Source: Bacillus aquiflavi (lineage in GTDB: Bacteria > Bacillota > Bacilli > Bacillales > Cytobacillaceae). From it: a DNA stretch of 64,000 nt. Shown in pieces: positions 14,882 through 24,255 of the stretch (within the stretch, counting starts at the first letter, position 1; the number at the start of each line of letters is the position of its first letter). Below the pieces are notes generated by a model that saw nothing but the letters and a program-made list of their open reading frames with translations, had not been told where the DNA came from and did not search any database. The translations under genes were made by a program, and so were the position numbers. The stretch is from assembly GCF_019915265.1 (NCBI RefSeq), contig NZ_CP082780.1, positions 3,398,501-3,462,500 of the forward strand, in the 5' to 3' direction.

Positions 14882-15256
14882 TTATTTTTTCACAGGTGCA
14901 CTAGGTACTACATTAACTGCTCGCAGTTGCTTTGATACTTGAATTTGACCTTTCCTTAAAAGGTTCTCAAATGTTGCATATGATTGCCCTGTCTCCATTT
15001 CGTAAAAAGCGAACTCCTCTTCTAATGCCTTTTTATAAGAAAGCTCACAAAACGTTTCAGGTGGCGCAAAAAAAATAGTTGCATTTTTTTCAATTGCAAA
15101 ACGTAATGTTGCACCTCGTCGCCCTTTTTCCAGACTAAGTGCCGGATTACTAAAATCTTCATACGAAAAGTCATCCTCGTTCACAATGCGTAATATTGTG
15201 CCTTCTACAATTGGCGTCATCATATTTTGCTCATTTAATACGACTGCAATTGTCAT
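14882..15256 (-). CDS. Unknown small protein of the sulfur operon (124 aa)
   Basis: I do not recognise this gene. The start MTIAVVLNEQNMMTPI follows AAAGGAGTAATAAAA. It reads as alpha/beta: a strand IAVVLNE, a VEGTILRIVNED segment, then GRRGATLRFAIEKNATIFFA and a helical ALEEEFAFYEMETGQ. The N-terminal part vaguely recalls the NifX/NafY cofactor-carrier fold, but no metal ligand pattern is visible (one Cys, in ETFCELS). It is placed between the sulfhydrylase and SsuD-like genes, so a role in sulfur transfer or sensing is a guess from position. Confidence 0.7.
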   Translation of the reverse strand: MTIAVVLNEQNMMTPIVEGTILRIVNEDDFSYEDFSNPALSLEKGRRGATLRFAIEKNATIFFAPPETFCELSYKKALEEEFAFYEMETGQSYATFENLLRKGQIQVSKQLRAVNVVPSAPVKK

Positions 15257-15290
15257 TTTTATTACTCCTTTCATATGTGTTTACTTGGTT

Positions 15291-16610
15291 TTAACAGTAT
15301 ATTAATTTGCTATTTGCTATTTTGCTTGATTGATCAGCCTTTTTCAATGCCTGATCAATATCTGAAATGATATCTTCAACATCTTCAAGACCAATCGATA
15401 AGCGAATTAATTCTGGTGTCACTCCACTGCTTATTCGTTGTTCAGGTGTGAGACGAGAATGAGATGTACTAGCTGGGTGGATAACGAGTGTTTTTGAGTC
15501 ACCGACATTTGCTACATGGGATAGAAGCTGTACAGAATTGATAAATGTTTTTGCCGATTCAAGACCACCTTTAATACCAAAGCTAAATATAGAACCCGCA
15601 CCTTTAGGCAAATACTTTTTTGCTGAATCATTTTGTTTATCTTCGGGCAGTGTCGGATAATTTATCCACTCAACAAGTTCATGTCGTGCTAAATATTCCG
15701 CTACTTGCTCGGCATTGGAAACATGTTTATGAATACGAACCGACAATGACTCAAGACCTTGAATAAATAACCATGCATTAAATGGTGATAGTGTAACTCC
15801 AAAATCATGCCCAAGCTCAAAGCGCGCCTTCGTGATAAATGCCTTTTCACATGCCACCTCAACGAATGAACGATTACAAATTACTTCATTCGGTTCAACA
15901 AACGTCGGAAACTTTTCATTTGACCATGCAAATTTCCCACTATCAATAATAGCTCCGCCTATTGATGTCCCGTGACCACCTATAAACTTCGTGATGGAAT
16001 GGACGATAATATCTGCTCCATATTCAATCGGTTTTGATAAAAATGGCGTTGCAAACGTATTGTCAACGATCAGTGGTATTTTATGATGATGGGCAATTTC
16101 ACTTAAGTGTTCAATATCAGCAATTTCCAAGCTTGGATTCCCAATCGTTTCTGTAAAAACAGCACGCGTTTTTTCATTCATTGCTGCTTCGACTTCTGCA
16201 AAATTTTTACCATCGACAAAGCGTACAGTGACACCAAAGCGTGGCAATGTTTTTGCAAACAACGTATATGTGCCGCCGTACAATGCGTTTGTTGCTACAA
16301 TTTCTTCACCAGCTTGTGCCAATGTTAATACAGTAATTAAAATGGCTGCTTGCCCAGATGAGACGGCAAAAGCTCCAACTCCACCTTCAAGTCTGGCTAA
16401 ACGCTCCTCAAGAACAGTATTAGTCGGATTTGCATTACGTGAATAGATATAGCCATCGCCTTGCATTTTAAATAAACTTGCAGCATGTTCGGTATTTTCA
16501 AAGACATATGATGTCGTTTGGTACAGTGGTACTGCTCTTGAACGTGTTACCGGATCGACTTTTTGTCCACCATGTAATGCAATTGTTTCTTGCTTAAACT
16601 TCGTTTCCAT
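15291..16610 (-). CDS. O-acetylhomoserine sulfhydrylase (MetY-type)
   Basis: A PLP enzyme that makes homocysteine from O-acetylhomoserine and sulfide. The 439-residue length and HGGQKVDPVTRSRAVPLYQT start are typical of the MetY branch, longer than MetB/MetC. The PLP lysine lies in VHSITKFIGGHGTSIGG (about 205-221), and the cofactor contact SSGQAAIL is near 85. A long MetY-type insert (GKFAWSNEKFPTFVEPNE) is present. In this operon it would assimilate sulfur set free by the monooxygenases. The last residues (SSKIANSKLIYC) are atypical but do not affect the core. Confidence 0.9.
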   Translation of the reverse strand: METKFKQETIALHGGQKVDPVTRSRAVPLYQTTSYVFENTEHAASLFKMQGDGYIYSRNANPTNTVLEERLARLEGGVGAFAVSSGQAAILITVLTLAQAGEEIVATNALYGGTYTLFAKTLPRFGVTVRFVDGKNFAEVEAAMNEKTRAVFTETIGNPSLEIADIEHLSEIAHHHKIPLIVDNTFATPFLSKPIEYGADIIVHSITKFIGGHGTSIGGAIIDSGKFAWSNEKFPTFVEPNEVICNRSFVEVACEKAFITKARFELGHDFGVTLSPFNAWLFIQGLESLSVRIHKHVSNAEQVAEYLARHELVEWINYPTLPEDKQNDSAKKYLPKGAGSIFSFGIKGGLESAKTFINSVQLLSHVANVGDSKTLVIHPASTSHSRLTPEQRISSGVTPELIRLSIGLEDVEDIISDIDQALKKADQSSKIANSKLIYC

Positions 16611-16635
16611 AAACTCTCTCCTTCCACATGATCTT

Positions 16636-17406
16636 TTAATTTGATTCCGTCTTTAAGTTCGTCCAAAATAGTAGACGCTTTTTCAATTTTTCAAATCCAA
16701 TCATAATGGACACGATAATGATACTTTTAAAAATAATGCCAGCCAGGACGTAATGATATTGCGAAAAATCACTGTAATACTGGATAAAATAGCCCATACC
16801 TAAAGAAGCTCCAAACATTTCAGCAATCGTTAATATTAAAAAAGACATCCCAAGTGCAGTGCTAGTTCCATTTAAAATGTACGGTGAGCTTGCCGGCAGG
16901 ACAACTTTAAATAAAAAATCTCCACCTTTTAATCGAAGCGTCTTCGCATTATCTAAATAGTGCTGCTCAATTAATAAAACGCCATGAATTGTCCCTAAAA
17001 AGATCGGCCAAAATGCGCCAATAAAAATTAACAACGTCGATGCTGATTGAAACGTCGGCATTAACGCAATTGCATACGGGATAAAAAGCGTCGGTGGAAT
17101 CGGACTGAGCGCGTGGAAATAGGGCATGAATATTTGACGAAAATGATTATTTAATCCGAAAAACATTCCCATTGCCACACCGATCAATAAAGCACAGAAA
17201 AATGCCGGTAATAACAATGCCATTGAACTCACAAGTCCGAGAACGAGCTCACCTAATTTATTCTTAAAAGATTCTGTGACGGTCAGCGGATCGGGAAAAA
17301 TAACAGGATTAACCCAACTCGCATATTTCGTAAATAAAGCCCATGCCACAATGATCGCTATACCGATAAAAATGGTTATACTGTATTGCTTTAAAAATGT
17401 GCGCAT
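16636..17406 (-). CDS. ABC transporter permease (sulfonate/taurine type)
   Basis: A 256-residue inner-membrane protein of the SsuC/TauC family. The start MRTFLKQYSITIF follows AAAGGAAGTGATGTTC. About six hydrophobic segments are visible, first at residues 10-28 (TIFIGIAIIVAWALF). The EAA loop that docks the ATPase reads YLDNAKTLRLKGGDFLFKVV followed by LPASSPYILNG, with the conserved Gly. It is five genes downstream of none: it follows the binding protein by 14 bases and precedes the sulfhydrylase. Confidence 0.9.
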   Translation of the reverse strand: MRTFLKQYSITIFIGIAIIVAWALFTKYASWVNPVIFPDPLTVTESFKNKLGELVLGLVSSMALLLPAFFCALLIGVAMGMFFGLNNHFRQIFMPYFHALSPIPPTLFIPYAIALMPTFQSASTLLIFIGAFWPIFLGTIHGVLLIEQHYLDNAKTLRLKGGDFLFKVVLPASSPYILNGTSTALGMSFLILTIAEMFGASLGMGYFIQYYSDFSQYHYVLAGIIFKSIIIVSIMIGFEKLKKRLLFWTNLKTESN

Positions 17407-17420
17407 GAACATCACTTCCT

Positions 17421-18506
17421 TTATGTGTTTTGTTCTTTAAATTTGACAAATTGTTCTTCATAATAACGATCATCCGGATTTTCTTCAATTAACTCCCGTA
17501 ATGCTCGTTCATAAAGGTCTATATTGATGTAATGATTAATATCTATATTTTCCACATCTTCTACATAGCCTATATCCTGCATTTGTTTCCACATTTCAAC
17601 GACCTTGTTTTTGCTTGGATCTGCTGAATAGTGAGAATGTTCTTCATTGACTATTGTATCGATCACTTCATCATCCACGTTCATATATTCACGGGCAGCA
17701 GTTACCGCGTCTTTCGGGGATTCAAGTTTTTTACGCTCTGCACGAATAATCGCTTTTAAAAACCGTTTATATGCTTCACCATCATTTTCATCAAGTAGTT
17801 CTGTTCTCGTTACGACACGACAGCAAACATGTGAAGGCTGTAAATCATTACTCCATGTAACTGCCTCTAGCCCCATTTCTTGCGCCTGTGCGTAAAAAGT
17901 GTTTGCTGATACAGCAACATCGACTTTTCCTGAAGCAACTGCTTCAAGCAGCATATTACCTGTTTTAAACTCAACAATTTCTAAATCGTTTTCCCAATCA
18001 ATTCCTGCTTCTGCTAACGCTGAACGGAATACAATGTCCGATGTAAAAATCCGAATTGTACCAATCTTTTTCCCTTTATAATCTTCAAGCAATTTGTATT
18101 GATCTTTATTTCCCTTTTTTACTAAAATCGGATGTCCACCTTCTAAATGACCGCCAATAATCGAAAGATCAGAATCGTTTGCAATAAATGTAAGCGGACC
18201 TGCTGTGCCGAATGACATCCCGATATCAATCTTTCCCGCTTGAAGTGCATTCAAACCGTCTGCAGAGTTAGCAAATCCGATACGCTTAACTGTAAGATTT
18301 TCATCTTCAAAATAACCTTCCTGCACAGCAATATCGACCAATGGTGCGCCACTAGTCTGACTAATTCCTACAGTCATTTCATATTGTCCCTCACCGTTTG
18401 CTTTTTTTCGTCCATTTTCATCAGATTGACAGGCTGAAAGAACAAATAAGCTTGCGACTAATAGTAACCCTTGTAAGATGTTCTGTTTAAATGTTAACTT
18501 TCTCAT
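17421..18506 (-). CDS. ABC transporter substrate-binding lipoprotein (SsuA/NMT1 family)
   Basis: The signal peptide MRKLTFKQNILQGLLLVASL ends in the lipobox LSAC (Cys at about 26), so it is anchored on the outer face of the membrane. The mature protein shows the NMT1/SsuA pattern: GISQTSGAPLVDIAVQEGYF, ALQAGKIDIGMSFGTAGPL, and DYKGKKIGTIRIFTSD around residues 150-165. An unusual adjacent Cys-Cys (SHVCCRVV) is present. Together with the ATPase and permease it forms an importer for organosulfur compounds; the exact ligand cannot be read from sequence. Confidence 0.9.
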   Translation of the reverse strand: MRKLTFKQNILQGLLLVASLFVLSACQSDENGRKKANGEGQYEMTVGISQTSGAPLVDIAVQEGYFEDENLTVKRIGFANSADGLNALQAGKIDIGMSFGTAGPLTFIANDSDLSIIGGHLEGGHPILVKKGNKDQYKLLEDYKGKKIGTIRIFTSDIVFRSALAEAGIDWENDLEIVEFKTGNMLLEAVASGKVDVAVSANTFYAQAQEMGLEAVTWSNDLQPSHVCCRVVTRTELLDENDGEAYKRFLKAIIRAERKKLESPKDAVTAAREYMNVDDEVIDTIVNEEHSHYSADPSKNKVVEMWKQMQDIGYVEDVENIDINHYINIDLYERALRELIEENPDDRYYEEQFVKFKEQNT

Positions 18507-18518
18507 CTAAATCACCCC

Positions 18519-19388
18519 TTAAATGCCTGCCCCATCTTGTAAAACAGTTTGATTAGCTAAATTATTCAATATTTCCTTGTTCATCATGTTCAACAAATGC
18601 TCACGGAAATGGATAAACTCCTTGCTTGCAAAAAGTTGCTTGCGATTCATATTTTTTCGACTAAATGGGATCTCTATATTTACCGTCTTTGCTCCACCCG
18701 CTCCTGGGAGAAACATAATAATGCGATCGGCTAAGTAAATTGCCTCCTCTGCATCATGCGTTACAAAAACGATTGTACGATTTTGCTCACGGCTTATTCG
18801 CAATAATAAATCCTGTAGTTGGACGCGCGTTACCGGATCCAATGCTCCGAACGGTTCATCCATCAATAATAAATCAGCCCCATAGCTTAATGCCCGTGCA
18901 ATTGCAGCCCGCTGCTTCATTCCACCAGACATTTGCCCTGGATACTTTTTCACCGCATGCCCAAGATTCACTAAGCTTAAATAGTCCTCCGCGATATGCT
19001 CAAGTTCCTTTTTATTAACGTTCTGATTCCGTTGCTTTAAAGCTAGAATGATATTGTCGCGTGCGGTAAGCCACGGAAACAATGAATAATCTTGAAAAAC
19101 AACGCTGCAATCAGGATGTATCTTCTGGATTGAATTCCCGTTAACGACTATGTCGCCTCCATCTGGCTGTTCTAACCCTGCGATTAAGCGTAATAACGTA
19201 CTTTTCCCACAGCCGCTTGGACCCATAAAAACAAGAAATTCACTTTCTTTTACGGTTAAATTAATCTCATTTAAAATTTTTATTTTTTCATAACTAAAAT
19301 GAATTGATTGAACTTCGATTTTATTTGTTTTGAATTTTTCATCTAAGACTTGCTGAGGTTCTTGCAATCTATTTAAAACAGTGACCAT
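18519..19388 (-). CDS. ABC transporter ATPase (SsuB/TauB type)
   Basis: The 289-residue protein has Walker A MGPSGCGKST (about 55-64), Q-loop VVFQDYSLFPWL, signature MSGGMKQRAAIARAL, Walker B LLLMDEPFGALD and the switch His in VFVTHDAEEAI. The FPWLTARDN text is typical of nitrate/sulfonate/taurine importers. An N-terminal extension of about 20 residues precedes the domain. It lies 12 bases after the acyl-CoA-dehydrogenase-like gene and 12 bases before the binding protein. Confidence 0.93.
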   Translation of the reverse strand: MVTVLNRLQEPQQVLDEKFKTNKIEVQSIHFSYEKIKILNEINLTVKESEFLVFMGPSGCGKSTLLRLIAGLEQPDGGDIVVNGNSIQKIHPDCSVVFQDYSLFPWLTARDNIILALKQRNQNVNKKELEHIAEDYLSLVNLGHAVKKYPGQMSGGMKQRAAIARALSYGADLLLMDEPFGALDPVTRVQLQDLLLRISREQNRTIVFVTHDAEEAIYLADRIIMFLPGAGGAKTVNIEIPFSRKNMNRKQLFASKEFIHFREHLLNMMNKEILNNLANQTVLQDGAGI

Positions 19389-19400
19389 TCGAACACCCCT

Positions 19401-20549
19401 TTATTCGTTGTATAGTACATGTCTGCCTAGCTCTTGAATCGTTATATCAACTGGTATATGCAACGTCATTGTCCGTAAGTTACGCCAAAATCGGTCAAAA
19501 CCATAACGATTTGCTGTCGCCCGGCTGCCCATTACTTCAAAAATGCGTGATGTTATGTCTAAACCTGCTTTTGTAATAAATACCTTTGCTGCATGTGTAG
19601 CATCATCAAGTGTTTTTCTCTCCTCTGGTGAAATATGATTGCCCATATCCCATAAATTTTGGAACATGACGTTCGACTTTTCGAGAAGTAATTTTGCCGC
19701 TTCGAGCTGTACATAAAATTCACCATAATGGTGTTGAATAATAGGATCATCGATTGCTGATCTATGTGGCGTTCTTGCTCTCGTTTGCGTTCTTGTATAT
19801 GGTAATGCTGCCTCAAATGCACCTTCCGCAATACCTAAATAGAGATGGTTTAAAACAAAGCTTGCAATATTCACTCTCAGTCTAGAAAACTCATCATGAT
19901 TGAAACCATTTCGCAACACTTCTTTCTCTTCGACGACAACATTGTTAAATTCAACCGTTCCGCTATCTGTTTGACGCTGGCCAAAATTGTCCCAATCATT
20001 TTTAATAGATATTCCCATACGATTAGTAGGAATTACGACGAGTAAAGGCTCCTCCTGACCATCGATCAATGCTGATACTAATAAATAATCTGAGTCAACA
20101 CTGCCAGAGCAAAATGTTTTAACACCATTAAAAATATACTTACTTCCCTCTTTGCGTGCCCTTAATTTAATATCTACAGGATTAAATGCGTTACCCAAAA
20201 AATAATTATGCTTTGCTGTAATTTTGTAATAATACTCCTTTTGCTCCTTGTTGCCACATAAGTGCGGTGTAATTAAATTAACGAAATGATAGCCGTATAA
20301 ATGCGCTAATGAACTATCAACCTTCGCAAAGATATGCACGACATTCAATACATCTAGCCAATCGCCACCTTGACCGCCGTATTCCTTAGGAATTAGTAGC
20401 TTTAGCAAGCCGCTTTCACGAATTAAATCACGTTCAACCTTAGCAGTACCGCCAGCGAGGTCACGTTCAACAGCTGTTTTAGAAAAAATATTTGCTAAAT
20501 CTTGTGCAATTTCTTCCACTTTTTTATTTTTTTCTAATACATATACCAT
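19401..20549 (-). CDS. Acyl-CoA-dehydrogenase-fold flavoprotein (SfnB/DszC-like)
   Basis: First gene of the sulfur operon. The 382-residue protein has the acyl-CoA dehydrogenase fold: helical N-terminus with LKLLIPKEYGGQGG (about 52-65), FAKVDSSLAHLYGYH, FCSGSVDSDYLLVSA in the beta domain, and a C-terminal helical domain with VMGSRATANRYGFDRFWRN. The catalytic Glu of true dehydrogenases is not evident, and the ending matches the SfnB/DszC group, which uses reduced flavin and oxygen on sulfur compounds. GGAGGAGGAATGAG precedes the start. Confidence 0.85.
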   Translation of the reverse strand: MVYVLEKNKKVEEIAQDLANIFSKTAVERDLAGGTAKVERDLIRESGLLKLLIPKEYGGQGGDWLDVLNVVHIFAKVDSSLAHLYGYHFVNLITPHLCGNKEQKEYYYKITAKHNYFLGNAFNPVDIKLRARKEGSKYIFNGVKTFCSGSVDSDYLLVSALIDGQEEPLLVVIPTNRMGISIKNDWDNFGQRQTDSGTVEFNNVVVEEKEVLRNGFNHDEFSRLRVNIASFVLNHLYLGIAEGAFEAALPYTRTQTRARTPHRSAIDDPIIQHHYGEFYVQLEAAKLLLEKSNVMFQNLWDMGNHISPEERKTLDDATHAAKVFITKAGLDITSRIFEVMGSRATANRYGFDRFWRNLRTMTLHIPVDITIQELGRHVLYNE

Positions 20550-20656
20550 CTCATTCCTCCTCCTTAACCCATGAGTTTCTGCACATAAGGGAAAATTAAA
20601 CTGAATACTAATAATTGAAATTTCCTACTAATCTGCAATTTATAAGCTTAAACGTT

Positions 20657-20705
20657 ATTGTACATACCGATTAATTCAAAGTCAACATATAATTCTTATG
20701 AGAAT
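20657..20705 (-). promoter_or_regulatory. Promoter and palindrome of the sulfur operon
   Basis: On the minus strand, -35 TTGACT (20680-20685), 17 bases, -10 TACAAT (20657-20662), giving a leader of about 100 bases. Directly upstream of the -35 is the palindrome ATTCTCATAAGAAT (20692-20705). No SAM riboswitch or T-box is visible in the leader. Control by CymR or another sulfur regulator is plausible but the site is not a clear CymR box. Confidence 0.6.
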
Positions 20706-20819
20706 AGTATGAATTAATTTTACACCAAATATTTGGCTTGCAAAGACGGAGTTAACGCCTCTCTAATCATTTATCAATTTATTAGTAAGCATCATAAACT
20801 AAAAGATTTCCCTAATTTC

Positions 20820-21627
20820 CTGTATAAAAATCCCTGAAAAATGATAGAATGATAGCTAGTTTTTTGAGAAATGATCTTAAGATTATGGTATTATTAGAAT
20901 AATATGTAAGAACTAAAAAAAAGCAATAGGAATTAAAAATGGTAGTTGCTCTGGTGGTTCTGGCTATATAAATTGTACAAAGAAAAAATTTATTCTTCTA
21001 ATCCATCAGTTTGGGGAGAAATGAGTTTTAAGGCTAACTATTCTCTGCTTTTGGTGCGTACGACTCCATCTCATGGATTGAAAACTGAAGTGTTTGCAAG
21101 TTGAAGGTACGTATGCAAATCCAATCCTTAGGTAACTGAAGATTGGCAAGGAAAAACAAGCACTTACATTATCAGCTACACTTGTACTAGGAAGCAATTA
21201 GGGCTGGGGAACGCTGACAAGAAGTGTTTCTTTACTTGTAGGTTCAAATTCAGCCATAGCCCGTGGGAACACATATTATTAATTTATATTAACAGGTAAC
21301 TAATTATGTTTATTGGAGATTTTATATATATGTTAGGTGCATAGTTTTACTAATAATATTTATTAGAAAATCAAAAAAAAGAGATTCATATCGTTTGATC
21401 GTTTATAAAAACTAAAAAAATGATGAACCAAGGGAGAAGTTGATGGGAATGATTATGCTATGTTAATGTCTAAAATTTTGAAAAAGGTATTTTTTACTCG
21501 TCTACATTTTAGGTACTTCCGCTTTTTATTGTACCTATGCTTTTATTAGGCGTTTCTTTACCTGTTTCTTGGATAACTTTAATTATCTTCTAGCCAATTA
21601 TAAACCTTTCATCTTACATAAGGAGGA
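20820..21627 (+). other. Gene-poor region upstream of the toxin array, with decayed remnants
   Basis: At about 20870-20905 the text TTATGGTATTATTAGAATAA matches the promoter-like TTATGGTATTATTAGGATG found before array units 2 and 3. At 21507-21590 a frame reads VLPLFIVPMLLLGVSLP then VSWITLIIF and stop, a membrane helix whose 5' part (MSKILKKVFFTRLHF) is in another frame, so it is probably a broken small membrane protein gene. The rest holds only short frames. Confidence 0.4.
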
Positions 21628-22587
21628 ATGAACACGATGAAACATAAAAAGAAAATTCTCGCCTTCAGTGTCGGAATGTCATTATTACTAGGAGGTTGCT
21701 TTAATATGGATAACACGAATCATAAAACAAACAAAGCCAAAAATGAACAAACAAAAGAAACACCAGAGGAAAAATACGCAAGGGAGCATTACGTCCCCAG
21801 TTCAAGAATATACAGGGCAAGGCTATACACTTCGCAATGGTGAAAAAAAACAGATAAAATTGCGAAAGCTCATCGTGATGAAATTGATAAAGCGGTAAAG
21901 AAATTCTTTCTTGACAACTATAAAACTGAAGTAATCGTTCATAACGTTGTCGGCGCAGTTGATGGAGCATCCGTTTTTGTCGAATCGGTCGGCGAACCGC
22001 ACTTTTACACGTATGCCATTGTCCCGATTGATATTGATGAGGAAAAAGTGTTAACCGACCAAGTATGGTCCCAGGAAGGGCAGGTAGAAGATTCTATAGC
22101 AGGAGCACTATATGCAATGATTTTCGATGAGGAGATTGCAACTCTTGACCATTATTTACAAACCTTTGTAAATAACCACCCAGTAATCGGAAAGAGGATT
22201 GATGCGATTGCAAATGTCGGCGCAAATGGATATAGTACCCCTTATTATTATATAAATACAATAGATGAAGCCTTTGACTCTCTTTTCAAGACTTATATTC
22301 AAAATCCAAACTTAAGTAAAGATGAGTGGAAAAAACAATTAACTCGTAATGATTTTGACCCTAAGGGAATTATCTTAACGATCCAACTTTATATGAAAGA
22401 GCCAAACATTGAACCTAATAAAGCCATTTTTGATCAAATTGTCTCTGATATTGAAAATATGGACGGTTTACCACGAGGTTCTTATACAGTGATATTAAAT
22501 GACAATAATGTAGACAAAAAAACTGCAATAGGAACAAAGGATAATAGTCTTGAGCGCTCTGATCCAAACGATAAAATAAAACATTAG
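21628..22587 (+). pseudogene. DUF1672 (TilA-like) lipoprotein, unit 1, two frameshifts
   Basis: Begins with a lipoprotein signal (AFSVGMSLLLGGC lipobox) identical to the other units. Compared with them it has one extra C at CCCC (near 21797) and two extra A in the run at 21843-21850. The shifts add to three, so the frame is right again afterwards (TDKIAKAHRDEIDKAVKKFF onward), but a TGA at 21841-21843 falls between. The part from 22048 to 22587 is open and its sequence (VNNHPVIGKRIDAIANVGAN) has diverged from units 2 and 3. It encodes a dead or error-hit immunity-type lipoprotein. Confidence 0.75.
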
Positions 22588-22605
22588 GAAGGAGAGATTA
22601 GCGTA

Positions 22606-23043
22606 ATGACTATACAGAGAAAATCAACAGATGATAAAGATTTAGTAGAATTAGCTGGTTATCATGCTTATCGCTCTCATGATAAAGATGATACACTTGT
22701 AGTTAATGGGAAGAAATTTAGAGTTGTAGACACAAATTATAACCATCCAACGGGGCTCGACGCACTTACAGTTAAAAATGTTAAAACCGGCGAATATACG
22801 GTTGTATACGTCGGTACAGATATACACGCTGAAAATGGAAAACAAGATTTGATTACGGACATTCAATTATTAAGCGACTTAACACCTGAGCAAATAAAAG
22901 AAGCTCGAAAATATTTTAATGAAATGGATGAGAAATACGGCATTTCCTCGATCTGCGGAAACTCACTTGGTGGGGGTTTAACGAATTCAGTTGCGATTGA
23001 GCATCTAGATGTGAAGGCTGTTACGTTAAATCCATTCTTCTAA
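22606..23043 (+). CDS. Truncated lipase N-terminal domain (TslA-like), unit 1
   Basis: The 145-residue product equals the first 144 residues of the 694-residue protein at 25908. It keeps the nucleophile elbow CGNSLGGGL and VVYVGTDIHAENGK, but ends in VKAVTLNPFF instead of running on through VKAVTLNPAILPDKM. The remaining catalytic residues and the whole C-terminal half are absent, so it should be inactive as a lipase by itself. GGAAGGAGAGATTAGCGTA supports translation. It may be a donor cassette for recombination with the full gene, or a relic. Confidence 0.7.
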   Translation: MTIQRKSTDDKDLVELAGYHAYRSHDKDDTLVVNGKKFRVVDTNYNHPTGLDALTVKNVKTGEYTVVYVGTDIHAENGKQDLITDIQLLSDLTPEQIKEARKYFNEMDEKYGISSICGNSLGGGLTNSVAIEHLDVKAVTLNPFF

Positions 23044-23282
23044 ACACCTTCTCAATTATTCTATAATATTAAAAAGAACATGAAATCAACATTTTCCTCT
23101 ATTTTTGAACCCCCCTTATTTTTATTGAAAAAAATTGTAGAATAATAGCTAATTATTAGTTTTTTTTGTTCTATTCTCTCTTTTTCCTTTAGGAAACAAC
23201 CTTAATATTATGGTATTATTAGGATGACATGTAAATTATTTTTTTTATAATAGTAAAAACCTTTCACCTTACATAAGGAGGA

Positions 23283-24241
23283 ATGAGCACAATGAAACAT
23301 AAAAAGAAAATTCTCACCTTCAGTGTTGGAATGTCATTATTACTAGGAGGTTGCTTTAATATGGATAACACGAATCATAAAACAAACAAAGCCAAAAATG
23401 AACAAACAAAAGAAACACCAGAGGAAAAATACGCAAGGGAGCATTACGTCCCAGTTCAAGAATATACAGGGCAAGGCTATACACTTCGCAATGGTGAAAA
23501 AACAGATAAAATTGCGAAAGCTCATCGTGATGAAATTGATAAAGCGGTAAAGAAATTCTTTCTTGACAACTATAAAACTGAAGTAATCGTTCATAACGTT
23601 GTCGGCGCAGTTGATGGAGCATCCGTTTTTGTCGAATCGGTCGGCGAACCGCACTTTTACACGTATGCCATTGTCCCGATTGATATTGATGAGGAAAAAA
23701 AGTGTTAACTAATCAAGTATGGTGCCAAGAAGGACAAATTGAGGAAGCTATTATGGGTGGGTTATATGCGTTAGTTTTTGAGGAGGAGCTTGCCACACTT
23801 GATCGTTATTTAGAATCAGTTGTTGATAAATATCCGGTTATTGGCGTACGAGAAGAAGCCAACAAAAATACAGGGGCAAGTGGTTATATGACACCTTATT
23901 ATTATCTTACAATATTTGGTGAGTCATTTATTCCTCTTTATGAAATGTATCTTACAAATCCGAAAAGACCGAAAGAAGAGTGGAAAAATGCTTTAAATAT
24001 GAGTGAGCTTGATCCAAAAATGTACAGTGTAACGATCCATCTACATATGGCTAAACCAAATACAGAGCCAGATAAAAACATTTTTAATCAAATCGTTTCA
24101 GATTTAGAAAATATGGAAGGTCTCCCTCCTGGATCGTACAGCGTATTTTTACATGATAATAACGTGAATAAAAAGAACGCAATAGCTTCAAAAGACAATA
24201 CCCTTAGAAGAACAGATCCAAATTATATTATGAAAGAGTAG
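23283..24241 (+). pseudogene. DUF1672 (TilA-like) lipoprotein, unit 2, frameshifted at an A-run
   Basis: Residues 1-139 match unit 3 almost exactly: lipobox LLLGGC, EYTGQGYTLRNGEKTDKIAK and EPHFYTYAIVPIDID. Then GAGGAAAAAAAGTGTTAA has seven A where units 1 and 3 have five (23694-23701), which ends the frame at 23706-23708. The second half is open from 23702 to 24241 and begins LTNQVWCQEGQIEEAIMGGL. A two-base slip could restore the full 318-residue protein. It is either a recent mutation, a switchable tract, or a base-calling error. Confidence 0.75.
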
Positions 24242-24255
24242 GAGGAGAAATACAT

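Noticed and set aside
20550..20657. SAM riboswitch or T-box ahead of the sulfur operon
   Set aside because: The roughly 100-base leader lacks the conserved S-box and T-box motifs.
21006..21197. Minus-strand frame of 63 codons
   Set aside because: No start signal and no family; lies in a decayed intergenic stretch.
23702..24241. Separate gene starting inside unit 2
   Set aside because: It is the second half of the frameshifted DUF1672 gene; its start codon falls in the coding text shared with unit 3.
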